Source: Marivirga tractuosa DSM 4126
Lineage (GTDB): Bacteria; Bacteroidota; Bacteroidia; Cytophagales; Cyclobacteriaceae
Assembly: GCF_000183425.1 (NCBI RefSeq)
Contig: NC_014759.1
Coordinates: 248,001-312,000 of the forward strand
Length of the DNA stretch: 64,000 nucleotides
Reading direction: 5' to 3'
Shown: positions 29,699 through 39,812 of the stretch, in pieces
Position numbering within the stretch: the first letter of the stretch is position 1
Layout of the letters: every line of letters starts with the position of its first letter
Position numbers and translations under genes: made by a program
Notes under the pieces: model-generated
Database searches by the model: none
The model's input: only the letters and a program-made list of their open reading frames with translations
What the model was told of the DNA's origin: nothing

Positions 29699-29739
29699 TT
29701 TTTTTTATATTGGGTTGGTTTTAATCAATTAAAATTAAA

Positions 29740-30099
29740 ATGAACCTTATCGCAAACATCGGAAGATTTCTTTATTCCATTCCTATGGTAATATTCGGGG
29801 TATTTCATTTTGTAAATACAAGGACTTTACAAAATGTGGTACCCTCTTTTATTCCAGGACAAACCTTCTGGGTTTATTTAACAGGGGCTGCTTTGATTGC
29901 AGCAGGAATTAGTATTTTAATAAAAAAACAAGTTCAATTGATATCAAATCTTCTTGCACTCATGTTGCTGGTTTTTGCACTATTTGTGCATTTTCCTATG
30001 GCTTTAGAAGGAGATCAATTAGCCTCTAGTTCTTTGTTAAAGGATATTGCACTAGCTGGAGGAGCATTAATTTTAGGTAATTATTTTAAAAGTAACTAA
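29740..30099 (+). CDS. DoxX-like small membrane protein
   Basis: 119 residues with four transmembrane helices. The N-terminal IGRFLYSIPMVIFGVFHF and the mid-protein FWVYLTGAALIAAGISIL match the DoxX/DoxD-like family. Members are linked to thiosulfate oxidation, redox stress or membrane integrity, but the role of most is unknown. It is flanked by the MarR gene and the hydrolase gene in an apparent operon (9 bp to the next start). Confidence 0.82.
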   Translation: MNLIANIGRFLYSIPMVIFGVFHFVNTRTLQNVVPSFIPGQTFWVYLTGAALIAAGISILIKKQVQLISNLLALMLLVFALFVHFPMALEGDQLASSSLLKDIALAGGALILGNYFKSN

Positions 30100-30108
30100 A
30101 CTGAGTTC

Positions 30109-31110
30109 ATGAAAATCTTCAAAAAAATATTGATTGGATTGTTAATTAGTATTCTAAGTTTAGTTATTATTTATTTCGTAGGTCCTAAAATAGGAACCCC
30201 AGTTTTTTCAAATACATTGCCCGAAATCCCTGCTGATATTCTTACGATTGAGAGCTGGCTAAAAGAAAAAGAAAATAAGCATAAGGATATTAAGCCCAAT
30301 AATCAAGCCCAGATAATTTGGCATGACACAAAATTTAATACTACTGAATATGTTGTCGTATATCTTCACGGTTTTGGGGCTAGTCAGCAAGAAGGTCATC
30401 CAGTTCATAAGCATTTGGCAGATAGTTTAAAAGCTAATATGTTTTTAGCTAGACAGCAAGGCCACGGTTTATCTTCAAAGGTAGCTTTTAAGGGTATAAC
30501 TGCTGATTCCTACATGGCATCCGCCACTGAGGCTCTTGCTATTGGCCAGCAGTTAGGTGAAAAAGTTATTGTAATAGGCACTTCTACAGGTGCAGCACAA
30601 GCCATTTGGTTGGCAGCTAAATTTCCTAGTTTAATTGATGCCTTGATTTTGTACTCACCATATATTGCTTTGAAAGATCCTTCCATTGAGAAACTAGTGT
30701 TAGGCCCATGGGGAGAGTCTTTAACCAATATTGTGATGGGTGGGGATATAAACCATGAAAATAGACCTGATTCAATTGCTGCCTACTGGTCTGAATATTA
30801 TCACTTGGATGCATATTTCTCACTATTTAGCATGATAAAAGAAAGTATGAAACCAGCTGTTTTTAAGGAAGTAAAGTGTCCGGTATTTATGGCGTATTAC
30901 TATAAGGATGAAGATAATCAAGATGAAGTAGTTTCTGTTTCAGCTATGAATACTATGTTTGAGCAATTGGGAACGGAAAATAAAAAATCAATAGCATTTC
31001 CAAATACTGGCAACCATGTTATTGCTTCGAGTTTACGTTCAAAAGACTGGATAGGGGTACGGGACAGTAGCTGGGCCTTTATGAAGGAGGAAGTTATTGA
31101 GTCAAAGTGA
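30109..31110 (+). CDS. Membrane-anchored alpha/beta hydrolase
   Basis: 333 residues. An uncleaved N-terminal anchor (about 5-24) precedes an alpha/beta hydrolase fold. The oxyanion-hole loop is YLHGFGAS (85-92), the nucleophile elbow is GTSTG with Ser159, and a late NTGNHV holds the probable catalytic His. The acidic residue likely lies in YYKDED. The fold resembles carboxylesterases and monoacylglycerol-lipase-like enzymes. The substrate is unknown. It is the last gene of the MarR-DoxX operon. Confidence 0.85.
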   Translation: MKIFKKILIGLLISILSLVIIYFVGPKIGTPVFSNTLPEIPADILTIESWLKEKENKHKDIKPNNQAQIIWHDTKFNTTEYVVVYLHGFGASQQEGHPVHKHLADSLKANMFLARQQGHGLSSKVAFKGITADSYMASATEALAIGQQLGEKVIVIGTSTGAAQAIWLAAKFPSLIDALILYSPYIALKDPSIEKLVLGPWGESLTNIVMGGDINHENRPDSIAAYWSEYYHLDAYFSLFSMIKESMKPAVFKEVKCPVFMAYYYKDEDNQDEVVSVSAMNTMFEQLGTENKKSIAFPNTGNHVIASSLRSKDWIGVRDSSWAFMKEEVIESK

Positions 31111-31184
31111 TTTTTGCTGAGTATTACAACTGTTGACTTCAAAGTGGTGTCTATTAACTGACTATATTTTAAGATGTTAAGGAC

Positions 31185-32489
31185 ATGAAAAAGACTATCA
31201 AGCTTCCGTTATTTTATTTTATGCTTTTTTCGAGCATCACATTTTTGAGCAGTTGTGAGGATCAATGCGAAAAAGAAAGTGTTTATTATCTATACCAGCC
31301 TATATTTGAGACAGTAGAAGTAATTAGAGAATCAGTTGAGGTTAATGAACCAAGACCGATCAATAATTTAGGTAAAATCTATTTTAAAGACGGATATCTA
31401 TACCTAAATGAAATAGAGAAGGGGATTCATGTAATAGACAATCGAGATCCTTCCAATCCACAGAAAATAGCATTCATCAATATACCTGGAAATTTTAGTT
31501 TAGCTGCAAAAGATCATGTTCTTTATGCTAATAGTTATATGGATTTATTGAGCTTTGATATTAGTAATCCGAACAATATCCGTGAAATTGATCGATTGGA
31601 AGAGGTATTCATGAATTACAACTATTATGCATCTTCTTTTTACCAAAATGAAAGACAGGTTGTGGTAGATTGGAAGTTTGTTGAGGAGAGGACTATTACA
31701 GAGGTAGATTGCAGTAATGCCTATGGATATGATGGAAGGGTGATAGATGGCTTGTATGCATTTTCAGATGTATCTGCAGCGAGAGTTTCAGGAAATGCAG
31801 CTAGTTCGGGTGCTGGAACTGGTGGCTCAATGGCCACATTCACTATTTATGATAATTACTTATATGGAATAGATAATGACAATGTAATTCTTGCCAATAT
31901 TTCTAATGTTGAAATGCCCGCACTGCATAGTAAAATAAGAGTTGGGTGGGGAATAGAAACTCTTTTTCCTTATGGGGATAAGTTATTTATAGGAGCTAAT
32001 GATGGCATGTACATTTATGATAATGCTGAACCTTCCAATCCTGAATTGATAAGTAAATATCAACATATCAACAGTTGTGATCCCGTTGTTGTACAAGGTA
32101 ATTATGCTTTTGTTACTTTAAGATCTGGTACTCAATGCCAAGGTTTTTCTAATCAGCTAGAAGTGGTTGATATTTCTAATTTACAATCCCCAACACTTGT
32201 GAAAGAGTACCCAATGTACAATCCACACGGTTTAGGAATTGATGGTAATACTTTGTTCATTTGCGATGGACAAGCCGGATTAAAAATATACGATGCGGAG
32301 AACGTGAATCAAATATCAAATAATCTTATCAAACAATACCGTAATATCAATCCTATTGATGTTATTCCGTTGGGGAACGTGTTAATGATGATTAGTGAGC
32401 AAGGGCTACATCAGTATGATTATTCAAATTTAGAGGAAATTAAGTTGATTAGCAGTATTTTGATCGAAGAGCCTGATGCAGAGAACTAA
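31185..32489 (+). CDS. LVIVD-repeat lipoprotein
   Basis: 434 residues. The lipobox FLSSC at about residue 24 marks a lipoprotein. The mature protein is built of repeats of about 40-50 residues with phrases such as VIDNRDPSNPQKIAFI, SFDISNPNNIREID, DISNLQSPTLVKEY and KIYDAENVNQISN, the LVIVD repeat type predicted to form a beta propeller. It is probably held at the outer membrane or surface. Its end overlaps the next gene by 14 bp, so the two are co-expressed and may work together. Function is unknown. Confidence 0.85.
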   Translation: MKKTIKLPLFYFMLFSSITFLSSCEDQCEKESVYYLYQPIFETVEVIRESVEVNEPRPINNLGKIYFKDGYLYLNEIEKGIHVIDNRDPSNPQKIAFINIPGNFSLAAKDHVLYANSYMDLLSFDISNPNNIREIDRLEEVFMNYNYYASSFYQNERQVVVDWKFVEERTITEVDCSNAYGYDGRVIDGLYAFSDVSAARVSGNAASSGAGTGGSMATFTIYDNYLYGIDNDNVILANISNVEMPALHSKIRVGWGIETLFPYGDKLFIGANDGMYIYDNAEPSNPELISKYQHINSCDPVVVQGNYAFVTLRSGTQCQGFSNQLEVVDISNLQSPTLVKEYPMYNPHGLGIDGNTLFICDGQAGLKIYDAENVNQISNNLIKQYRNINPIDVIPLGNVLMMISEQGLHQYDYSNLEEIKLISSILIEEPDAEN

Positions 32490-33075
32490 AGTTCTATTTA
32501 TATTTATTTCAATACTTACCATTTTAGTGTGCTTTGATAGTTATGCTCAATTTGATAAGGCAGACTCCTTAACGGATATCAGCCGCGGCATGTCACTTCA
32601 TAAGCGAATTTCTGTTAGTGTTTCAGCAGGAAAAAGAACAAATGATCTTTCTTTAAAACCGGGTTTACAATTCTTGACATATGCCAATTGGAAAAAGATT
32701 GACTTCGGTGTAGGGGTAAATTATGAAGATGAAGACTTCTTTAATCTAATTCCGGCTTATGTTCATATAGCGTATAATCCAATTCCTGATGAAAATCATG
32801 CCAAAATATTTATTCAATCTGGTTTAGCATTTAATGTACCAGCCTCGATTGAATATGATTATGGAAAACCTGGATTTATGTGTAGTGGGGGTATTGAGCA
32901 AGAATTTGTTTTGTTTAAAAAATTGTCCTCTGTTTTTCAAATAAGCTACAGATTTCAACAGACCTCAACCGTGAGGGAATGGACATCAAGTCAAGCTGGT
33001 CAAGATTATATCAATTCGGAAGTAATAAAGCATTCCATGCACAGGATACTGGTGGTTTATGGTATTAATTTTTAA
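32476..33075 (+). CDS. Exported protein, possible small outer-membrane beta barrel
   Basis: 199 residues with an N-terminal signal segment (about 6-24, ending DSYA). The mature part has alternating beta patterns and ends in an aromatic strand (HRILVVYGINF), as in outer-membrane barrels; a terminal Phe is the usual barrel-assembly signal. The start lies 14 bp inside the LVIVD lipoprotein gene (overlap in another frame), a sign of translational coupling. No named family is recognised. Confidence 0.7.
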   Translation: MQRTKVLFIFISILTILVCFDSYAQFDKADSLTDISRGMSLHKRISVSVSAGKRTNDLSLKPGLQFLTYANWKKIDFGVGVNYEDEDFFNLIPAYVHIAYNPIPDENHAKIFIQSGLAFNVPASIEYDYGKPGFMCSGGIEQEFVLFKKLSSVFQISYRFQQTSTVREWTSSQAGQDYINSEVIKHSMHRILVVYGINF

Positions 33076-33294
33076 GGAATATATTTTTGCATCAGCATAG
33101 TTCATGTATTCCCTAGAGGTTATCACAATCTTTTTTAATATTTTAAGTAATTGATAATCAGTGTTCGATGTCAATTTTGATTATGATTTAATTTTACAAT
33201 CCATATAATTTAATTCTTTAGCATAATTCTTGTTTATTTGCAGTTTAGATAGCAAGAAAAATAAATTTTAGCATTTCAATTCAGTTTCATTTGA

Positions 33295-34944
33295 ATGAAA
33301 AAAATAGATAAATTAATATTAAGGTCATTTATTGGTCCTTTTTTGATCACCTTCTTTGTAGTTGTATTTATACTGTTAACCCAGTACATGCTTAAGTACT
33401 TTGATGATTTTGTGGGCAAAGACTTGGGTTTTAGTGTGTTTGCCGAATTAATAGCCTATTTCAGTATTAATATGACGCCCATTGCTTTTCCGCTAGCCGT
33501 ATTGCTGTCATCACTCATGACATTTGGGAATCTTGGGGAGCATTTCGAATTAACCGCTATTAAAAGTGCCGGTATATCTTTAGTAAGGGTGCTCCGCCCA
33601 CTTTTTGTATTTGTGGTTTGCTTAAGTGCTGTTGTATATTATTCTAATAATTTCATTGTTCCCAAAGCTAATTTAGAAGCTTACAGCCTACTGTATGATA
33701 TTAAGCAGAAAAAACCATCTATAGATATAAAGGAAGGTGCTTTTTATGGCGGTATACCAGGTTATAGCATAAAAGCAAATAAAAAATATGATGATGATAA
33801 ATCTTTAGGTGATCTAATCATCTATAATCATTCGGATCGTAAGGGAAACACAGAAATTATCCTAGCAGATTCTGCTTTGATGTATACGATTTTAGGTGAT
33901 AAATATTTGGTGATGGAGCTTTTTGATGGTAAAAGTTATACTGAAGAAGAAGCAAATAAACCACAGGAGCCTTCAAATTACGTCAGAAATATATTTAAGC
34001 ATAATAAAGTAGTATTCAGCTTAGCATCCTTTGAGATGGAAAGAACTGACAAGGAACTGTTTTCATCTAACAGGCTAATGAAAAATGAAAATGAATTGCG
34101 CAATGATGTTGATTCAATGCGTAATGACATAATCGATTCAAAACAAACAATTTATCGATATACACCTAGGTTTTTCAATCTGCATATGGATGATACTGAA
34201 GAGGTAAAACCACCATCAGTGGTTTACTTGGAAAAAATGAAAGCAGATACTGCCAGCATTTCAAAGCTTGATTCCAGTAAAGAAGAAAGTGAAGTTCTTG
34301 CTCAGAAAAACGAAGAGGCAGTTAAAGAGAAAAATCTAAAAACTAGTAAGGCAATTAAAACTCCTGATCAATTATCTAAATATGATGATCAGCGTACTTT
34401 AAAGAATACTCCTAAAAAATTGGATAGGGAAAGTATTGTCGAGTATGACCAAAATTTAATTGATAGAGCTGACAGCGCTTTTAACAGCATAACTAGGAGA
34501 ACACCTTCAAATCTAGTAGACAAACCTAGATTTGCTAAAAACAGATTGAAAGGAGAAAATAGAAGAATAGAGAATCGGAAATTTGAAATCAATGTATATT
34601 CGATTGAAGCTAATTCGAAATTGTCGCAGGCTGTTGCTTGTATAGTAATGTTTTTGATTGGAGCTCCATTAGGAGCAATTATCAAAAAAGGTGGGTTAGG
34701 ATTTCCAGTAATTGTTTCGATTCTTTTCTTTATAGTTTCCTATGTTATTAATACCACTGGAATAAAATTAGGAAGGGCAGGAGATATTAGTAATTTCTGG
34801 GCAGTTTGGGCTTCTAATTTTGTTTTACTTCCCTTTGGCTTGTTTTTTCTGAGACAAGCTAGAAATGATTCCAGATTATTTGAGACTGATTATTATGCAG
34901 TTAAGATAGCTAAAATTTTTAAGTTCTTTAGAAAGGAAAAATAA
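33295..34944 (+). CDS. LptF/LptG-family lipopolysaccharide export permease
   Basis: 549 residues of the YjgP/YjgQ family, the membrane subunits of the Lpt ABC exporter that extracts LPS from the inner membrane. Three N-terminal helices (about 12-35, 55-75, 98-118) carry the typical FIGPFLITFFVVVFILLTQ and SSLMTFGNLGEHFELTAIKSAG. Three C-terminal helices lie at about 445-535, including GAPLGAIIKKGGLG. E. coli LptF/G are about 360 residues. The excess here is a charged, lysine/aspartate-rich insert at about 250-430 in the periplasmic part, common in Bacteroidota homologues. LptB is not adjacent. Confidence 0.9.
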   Translation: MKKIDKLILRSFIGPFLITFFVVVFILLTQYMLKYFDDFVGKDLGFSVFAELIAYFSINMTPIAFPLAVLLSSLMTFGNLGEHFELTAIKSAGISLVRVLRPLFVFVVCLSAVVYYSNNFIVPKANLEAYSLLYDIKQKKPSIDIKEGAFYGGIPGYSIKANKKYDDDKSLGDLIIYNHSDRKGNTEIILADSALMYTILGDKYLVMELFDGKSYTEEEANKPQEPSNYVRNIFKHNKVVFSLASFEMERTDKELFSSNRLMKNENELRNDVDSMRNDIIDSKQTIYRYTPRFFNLHMDDTEEVKPPSVVYLEKMKADTASISKLDSSKEESEVLAQKNEEAVKEKNLKTSKAIKTPDQLSKYDDQRTLKNTPKKLDRESIVEYDQNLIDRADSAFNSITRRTPSNLVDKPRFAKNRLKGENRRIENRKFEINVYSIEANSKLSQAVACIVMFLIGAPLGAIIKKGGLGFPVIVSILFFIVSYVINTTGIKLGRAGDISNFWAVWASNFVLLPFGLFFLRQARNDSRLFETDYYAVKIAKIFKFFRKEK

Positions 34945-34952
34945 ACAGTTTT

Positions 34953-34982
34953 TTTGTTCACAAAAATTTATCCGTATATTTG
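34953..34982 (+). promoter_or_regulatory. Bacteroidota-type promoter of rpsO
   Basis: TTTG at 34,953-34,956 (-33 box) and TATATTTG at 34,975-34,982 (-7 box) with an 18-nt gap match the consensus of the Bacteroidota primary sigma factor. Transcription should begin near 34,988, leaving a leader of about 25 nt before the rpsO ATG at 35,013. Confidence 0.72.
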
Positions 34983-35012
34983 CGCCTTAAAATAATTTAA
35001 TAAACGCTAACT

Positions 35013-35288
35013 ATGTATTTAGACACAGAAAAGAAAAAAGAGCTGTTCAAAAATCATGGTCGGTCAAAAGCAGAAAATGATACAGGTTCGGCAGAATCTC
35101 AAATTGCGCTTTTCACCTTCCGAATCAATCATTTAACGCAGCATCTAAAAGTAAACAAAAAAGATCACTCATCTAGAACTGGTCTTTTGAAACTTGTAGG
35201 TAAAAGAAGAAGATTGTTAGATTATCTTCATGATAATGAAATTGACAGATACAGAGCAATTATTGCTGAATTAGGATTAAGAAAGTAA
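35013..35288 (+). CDS. rpsO: 30S ribosomal protein S15
   Basis: 91 residues with the S15 signature [22 protein letters not shown] and [17 protein letters not shown]15 binds 16S rRNA at an early assembly step and helps form the intersubunit bridge. The rpsO-pnp order is conserved across bacteria and is present here. A clear intrinsic terminator lies between the two genes, so pnp expression would depend on read-through or its own promoter. Confidence 0.97.
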   Translation: MYLDTEKKKELFKNHGRSKAENDTGSAESQIALFTFRINHLTQHLKVNKKDHSSRTGLLKLVGKRRRLLDYLHDNEIDRYRAIIAELGLRK

Positions 35289-35303
35289 AATACTTTTCAT
35301 TAT

Positions 35304-35331
35304 AAAAGGGAATCTTCTGGGTTCCCTTTTT
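35304..35331 (+). terminator. Intrinsic terminator between rpsO and pnp
   Basis: AAAAGGGAA (35,304-35,312), a 9-nt loop and TTCCCTTTT (35,322-35,330) followed by more T form a perfect 9-bp stem with a U-tract 16 nt past the rpsO stop. Confidence 0.85.
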
Positions 35332-35434
35332 CCATTATAATCACCTCATTACAAATACCACATCTTTTATAGGACGTGTATAGCAAATGCGGAAAAATTA
35401 ACAACAAGACGAGAAAACAGTAAAAAATTTATTT

Positions 35435-37576
35435 ATGGCTATACCAAATGCAATCAAAAAAACTTTCAACCTACCTGATGGAAGAGAAATTAGCATAGAA
35501 ACAGGAAAATTAGCAAAACAAGCAGACGGATCAGTAGAAGTAAGAATGGGGGATACCATTTTGCTTGCTACAGTTGTTTCTAACAAAGAAGCTAGAGAAG
35601 GAGTTGATTTCCTTCCAATGTCGGTAGATTACCAAGAAAAATTTGCTTCATCAGGAAAAATACCTGGTGGATTTTTGAAAAGAGAAGGGAAACTTTCTGA
35701 TTATGAGGTATTAACTTCCCGATTAGTGGATAGAGCTTTACGTCCTCTATTCCCATCTGATTATCATGCTGAAACGCAAGTGATGATTCAGTTATTTTCA
35801 TTAGAAGAAAATGATTTACCAGATGCCTTAGCTGCTTTAGCAGCATCTGCAGCACTTACTGCATCGGATATCCCTTTTGCTGGGCCTATTTCTGAAGTTA
35901 GAGTGGGACGTGTAAATGGTGAAATGATCATTAACCCAAATTCAAAGCAGCTAGAAGAATCTGATATTGATATGATTGTGGCGGCCACCATCGATAATAT
36001 CATGATGGTTGAAGGTGAATTAAAAGAAATTTCTGAGCAGGAAATGGTTGAAGCGATTAATTTCGCTCACGAATCAATTAAGTTACAATGCCAAGCGCAG
36101 TTAGATTTAGCAAAAGATGCTGGCAAAACTGAAAAGCGTGAGTATAATCACGAAGAAGAACCAGATGCCGAATTGGAAAAAGAAATTTTTGATAAGTACT
36201 ATCAGCAGTTCTTTGATATTGCAGCTAAAGGATTAGCAGATAAAGCTGAAAGAGCACGTTTATTTTCAGAAATTAAAGATGGCTACATCGATTCTTTGCC
36301 AGAAGATACTGAAATTAGCCTATCATTAGCCAAAAGTTATTTAAGTGCTGCTCAGAAAAAAGCAGTTCGAAATGCTACTTTGGAAACGCGTAGCAGACTT
36401 GATGGTCGAAAACTTGATGAGATCAGACCAATTTGGAGTGAGATCGATTATTTACCATCAGCACATGGTTCTGCGGTCTTTACAAGAGGGGAAACGCAAT
36501 CCTTGACTACTGTTACCTTGGGTACTAAACTTGATGAGCAGATGGTAGATGGTGCAGTTCACTCTGGATACAACAAATTTATTTTACATTATAACTTCCC
36601 TGCTTTCTCAACTGGAGAAGCAAGACCCAATAGAGGTCCAGGAAGAAGAGAAGTTGGACATGGTAATTTGGCTTTAAGAGCTTTAAAGCAGATTTTACCT
36701 ACTCCTGATGAATTACCATATACTATCCGTGTAGTATCTGATATCTTAGAGTCAAATGGTTCGTCTTCCATGGCTACCGTTTGTGCAGGTTCATTAGCTT
36801 TAATGGATGCTGGTATTCCAATTAAAGCCCCAGTTTCAGGTATTGCAATGGGATTAATCTCAGATCCAGAGACTGGTAAATATGCTATTCTTTCTGATAT
36901 CTTAGGAGATGAAGATCATATTGGTGATATGGACTTCAAAGTTACGGGTACTGAAAAAGGTATCACAGCTTGTCAAATGGATATTAAAGTTGATGGTCTT
37001 TCTTCTGAATTGATGATGGAAGCATTGAATCAAGCTAAGGCTGGTCGTGACCATATCAGAAATGAGATGTCGAAAACCATTGCTGCTCCTAGAGAAGATT
37101 ATAAACCAAATGCTCCTAGAGTTGTTAATATCGAAATTGATAGAGAAATGATCGGTGCGGTAATCGGCCCTGGTGGTAAAGTAGTTCAGGAGATTCAAAA
37201 AACTACTGGTGCTACTGTCGTGATTGAAGAAACTGAAAAAGGCGGTAAAATCAATGTTTTTGCTGTAAATAAAGAATCTTTGGATCAAGCAGTAAAATGG
37301 ATCAAAGGAATTGTAGCTAAGCCAGAGGTTGGTGAAGTTTATGACGGAATCGTTAAAGCTATACAGCCTTACGGTGCATTTGTTGAAATTATGCCTGGTA
37401 AGGATGGTCTATTACATATCTCTGAAATCAAACATGAGAAAATCGATAACTTGGAAGGTATTTTAGAGATAGGAGAAGAGGTTAAAGTGAAGTTGATCGA
37501 TATTGATAAAAAGACTGGAAAGTTAAGATTATCAAGGAAGGTATTATTGCCTAAACCTGAAAAAGAAGAGAAATAA
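35435..37576 (+). CDS. pnp: Polynucleotide phosphorylase
   Basis: 713 residues. Two RNase PH-like domains (about 1-220 and 320-550) flank a helical region. They are followed by a KH domain (about 557-620) with the GxxG loop GPGGK and by an S1 domain (about 630-703) with [16 protein letters not shown]. The second core has [20 protein letters not shown]. The enzyme degrades RNA 3'-to-5' using phosphate and is a core part of the RNA decay machinery. It follows rpsO after 146 bp. The length is the family's usual one. Confidence 0.97.
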   Translation: MAIPNAIKKTFNLPDGREISIETGKLAKQADGSVEVRMGDTILLATVVSNKEAREGVDFLPMSVDYQEKFASSGKIPGGFLKREGKLSDYEVLTSRLVDRALRPLFPSDYHAETQVMIQLFSLEENDLPDALAALAASAALTASDIPFAGPISEVRVGRVNGEMIINPNSKQLEESDIDMIVAATIDNIMMVEGELKEISEQEMVEAINFAHESIKLQCQAQLDLAKDAGKTEKREYNHEEEPDAELEKEIFDKYYQQFFDIAAKGLADKAERARLFSEIKDGYIDSLPEDTEISLSLAKSYLSAAQKKAVRNATLETRSRLDGRKLDEIRPIWSEIDYLPSAHGSAVFTRGETQSLTTVTLGTKLDEQMVDGAVHSGYNKFILHYNFPAFSTGEARPNRGPGRREVGHGNLALRALKQILPTPDELPYTIRVVSDILESNGSSSMATVCAGSLALMDAGIPIKAPVSGIAMGLISDPETGKYAILSDILGDEDHIGDMDFKVTGTEKGITACQMDIKVDGLSSELMMEALNQAKAGRDHIRNEMSKTIAAPREDYKPNAPRVVNIEIDREMIGAVIGPGGKVVQEIQKTTGATVVIEETEKGGKINVFAVNKESLDQAVKWIKGIVAKPEVGEVYDGIVKAIQPYGAFVEIMPGKDGLLHISEIKHEKIDNLEGILEIGEEVKVKLIDIDKKTGKLRLSRKVLLPKPEKEEK

Positions 37577-37611
37577 TTTCATTTTTACTGAAATATTCAC
37601 ATTTTTGATGT

Positions 37612-37639
37612 AGAGAAGGAACTGTTTGGTTCCTTCTCT
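37612..37639 (+). terminator. Hairpin terminator after pnp
   Basis: AGAGAAGGAAC (37,612-37,622), loop TGTTTG and GTTCCTTCTCT (37,629-37,639) form a perfect 11-bp stem 35 bp past the pnp stop. The trailing sequence is only mildly T-rich. Confidence 0.7.
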
Positions 37640-37652
37640 ATGTTAAGAGTTC

Positions 37653-37666
37653 GTTTAAATTTAAAC
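37653..37666. promoter_or_regulatory. 14-bp palindrome just upstream of rpoD
   Basis: GTTTAAATTTAAAC is a perfect palindrome that ends 13 bp before the rpoD start codon. Its place overlaps the likely leader or promoter of the sigma factor gene, so a protein-binding site is possible. It may also be chance in AT-rich DNA. Confidence 0.3.
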
Positions 37667-37679
37667 CTAATAATAATTA

Positions 37680-38543
37680 ATGAGACAGCTCAAGATTAGC
37701 AAGCAAATCACCAATCGGGAGAGTCAATCCCTCGATAAATATTTACAAGAAATAGGTAAAGTAGATTTGTTGACTCCGGATGAAGAAGTAGATCTAGCCG
37801 TTCGGATCAAACAAGGTGATCAACTTGCACTTGAAAAATTGACTAAAGCCAATTTGCGTTTCGTAGTGTCTGTGGCCAAACAATATCAGAATCAAGGTTT
37901 ATCCTTAGGAGACTTGATTAATGAAGGAAACTTAGGTTTGATCAAGGCAGCACAAAGATTTGACGAAACAAGGGGTTTTAAATTCATTTCTTATGCAGTA
38001 TGGTGGATCAGACAGTCCATATTGCAAGCATTGGCGGAACAATCACGTATTGTACGTCTTCCATTGAACAGAGTAGGGTCTTTGAATAAGATATCTAAAA
38101 CCTTCTCTACATTGGAGCAAAAGTTTGAAAGAGAACCATCTCCGGATGAGTTAGCTGAAGTTTTAGAGGTTACTTCTAATGAAGTGGTAGATACCATGAA
38201 AATCTCTGGCCGTCACGTATCAATGGATGCGCCTTTCGTTCAAGGTGAAGAAAATAGTTTATTGGACGTATTGGAAAATGATGGTGAAGAGTCTCCTGAC
38301 GATGAATTAATGAATGATTCATTAAGAAGAGAGGTACAAAGAGCATTGTCTACTTTAACTCAAAGAGAAGCTGATGTCATCACGCTTTACTTTGGATTAA
38401 ATGGTGAGCATTCAATGACCCTTGAAGAGATAGGAGAGAAGTTCAATTTAACAAGAGAAAGAGTGCGTCAAATTAAGGAAAAAGCCATCAGAAGGCTTAG
38501 ACATACTTCCAGAAGTAAAGCATTAAAGCCTTACTTAGGATAA
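37680..38543 (+). CDS. rpoD: Primary RNA polymerase sigma factor (sigma-70, Bacteroidota short type)
   Basis: 287 residues, the short form of the primary sigma factor typical of Bacteroidota, lacking region 1.1. The N-terminus ([20 protein letters not shown]) is region 1.2. Region 2 has [19 protein letters not shown] and [14 protein letters not shown], which opens promoters and reads the -7 TAnnTTTG box. Region 4 has [20 protein letters not shown], the helix-turn-helix reading the -33 box. It is expected to drive most promoters noted in this window. It is transcribed alone with terminators before and after. Confidence 0.97.
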   Translation: MRQLKISKQITNRESQSLDKYLQEIGKVDLLTPDEEVDLAVRIKQGDQLALEKLTKANLRFVVSVAKQYQNQGLSLGDLINEGNLGLIKAAQRFDETRGFKFISYAVWWIRQSILQALAEQSRIVRLPLNRVGSLNKISKTFSTLEQKFEREPSPDELAEVLEVTSNEVVDTMKISGRHVSMDAPFVQGEENSLLDVLENDGEESPDDELMNDSLRREVQRALSTLTQREADVITLYFGLNGEHSMTLEEIGEKFNLTRERVRQIKEKAIRRLRHTSRSKALKPYLG

Positions 38544-38566
38544 GATTTGCGTAACAAATGATACAT

Positions 38567-38596
38567 AAAAAGGTCTTGAAGAAGACCTTTTTTTAT
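38567..38596 (+). terminator. Intrinsic terminator after rpoD
   Basis: AAAAAGGTCTT and AAGACCTTTTTTT form a 9-bp GC-containing stem with a short GAAG loop and a run of seven T, starting 24 bp past the rpoD stop codon. Confidence 0.88.
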
Positions 38597-38664
38597 TTAA
38601 TTAATTAAATTCACATCTGTTTTAGCAGAAGACCGTAACATTATTTAAGAAATTATTGAGCGTT

Positions 38665-39636
38665 ATGACAGAAGAAAAAGTAAATGTTTTAATTATAGGT
38701 TCAGGACCAGCAGGTTATACAGCAGCTATTTATGCAGCCAGGGCTGGTTTGAATCCAGTAATGTACCAAGGCGGACAGCCTGGTGGTCAATTGACCATTA
38801 CCAATGATGTTGAAAATTATCCCGGCTATCCTGATGGAATTAACGGGCCGCAGATGATGGTTGATTTCCAAAAGCAAGCGGAGAGATTCGGAACAGACGT
38901 GAGATTCGGTTTGGCAACCAAAGTGGATTTTAGTGGATATCCGCATAAAGTGATTATTGATGATAAGCATGAAATAACAGCTAATGCAGTAATTATTTCT
39001 ACAGGAGCATCTGCTAAATGGTTAGGACTTGAGTCAGAGCAAAGATTAAATGGAATGGGCGTTTCTGCTTGTGCCGTTTGTGATGGTTTCTTTTACAAAG
39101 GACAAGACGTTGTTGTAGTAGGAGCAGGAGATACTGCAGCAGAAGAAGCTACCTACTTATCCAATATTTGTAATAAAGTAACCATGATTGTAAGAAGAGA
39201 CGAAATGAGAGCTTCTAAGATCATGCAAAGACGTGTAGAAAAGGCGAAAAATATAGAGATCTTGTGGAATACCGAAACTGAAGAAGTTTTAGGTAAAGAT
39301 GAAGTTGAAGGTGTTAGAGTGGTAAATAATGTAACGGGTGAGAAAACAGAAATAAAAGCAACTGGTTTCTTTGTAGCAATTGGTCATAAACCAAATACAG
39401 AAATTTTTAAAGATTTCTTGGAACTAAATGATGCGGGATATATCATCACTAAACCAGGAAGTACTAAGACGAAAGTAGAAGGTGTTTTTGCTTCGGGAGA
39501 TGCTCAGGACTTCATTTATCGTCAAGCCGTAACAGCCGCAGGAACTGGCTGCATGGCTGCTCTAGATGCTGAAAGATTTTTGGCTGAAAAAGAAGATGAA
39601 TTAGAAGAACAAGAGGAAGTAGCTGAAAAAGCTTAA
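38665..39636 (+). CDS. trxB: Thioredoxin reductase
   Basis: About 323 residues. The FAD site is GSGPAGYTAA near the start, the redox motif CAVC is at about 136-139 and the NADPH site is VVVGAGDTAAEEA at about 150. The late GVFASGDAQDF is the second FAD-binding motif. The enzyme reduces thioredoxin with NADPH in the cytoplasm. I start at the ATG at 38,665; a TTG three codons upstream is an alternative. The C-terminus is extended by an acidic stretch (EDELEEQEEVAEKA). The next gene is bshB1, another low-molecular-weight-thiol gene. Confidence 0.95.
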   Translation: MTEEKVNVLIIGSGPAGYTAAIYAARAGLNPVMYQGGQPGGQLTITNDVENYPGYPDGINGPQMMVDFQKQAERFGTDVRFGLATKVDFSGYPHKVIIDDKHEITANAVIISTGASAKWLGLESEQRLNGMGVSACAVCDGFFYKGQDVVVVGAGDTAAEEATYLSNICNKVTMIVRRDEMRASKIMQRRVEKAKNIEILWNTETEEVLGKDEVEGVRVVNNVTGEKTEIKATGFFVAIGHKPNTEIFKDFLELNDAGYIITKPGSTKTKVEGVFASGDAQDFIYRQAVTAAGTGCMAALDAERFLAEKEDELEEQEEVAEKA

Positions 39637-39645
39637 GAAGTATTT

Positions 39646-39746
39646 GAATGTCTTAAAGGTAGATGTTATTTATAAACTTTAACATTTGAACTATGTTAAA
39701 AGGTTGTAAGTAAAGAATCTTTTACTTTTAAGACATTCTTTTTTTA
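39646..39746 (+). ncRNA. Structured RNA / complex terminator between trxB and bshB1
   Basis: The outer stem pairs GAATGTCTTAAA (39,646-39,657) with TTTAAGACATTC (39,727-39,738) and is followed directly by T8. Inside it are two hairpins: TTTAACAT/ATGTTAAA (39,678-39,685 with 39,693-39,700) and AAGTAAA/TTTACTT (39,708-39,714 with 39,721-39,727). This is a three-way junction. An upstream ATGTTA (39,663-39,668) can compete for TAACAT (39,680-39,685), so two exclusive pairings exist. It starts 9 bp after the trxB stop. It could be an elaborate terminator, a 3'-UTR small RNA or part of a leader for bshB1. No known RNA family is recognised. Confidence 0.5.
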
Positions 39747-39812
39747 ATTAAATTTTAATGTTTATACATCTTATGTAATTGTAATTAGATAAGATTTTTA
39801 CCTCTATATAAT

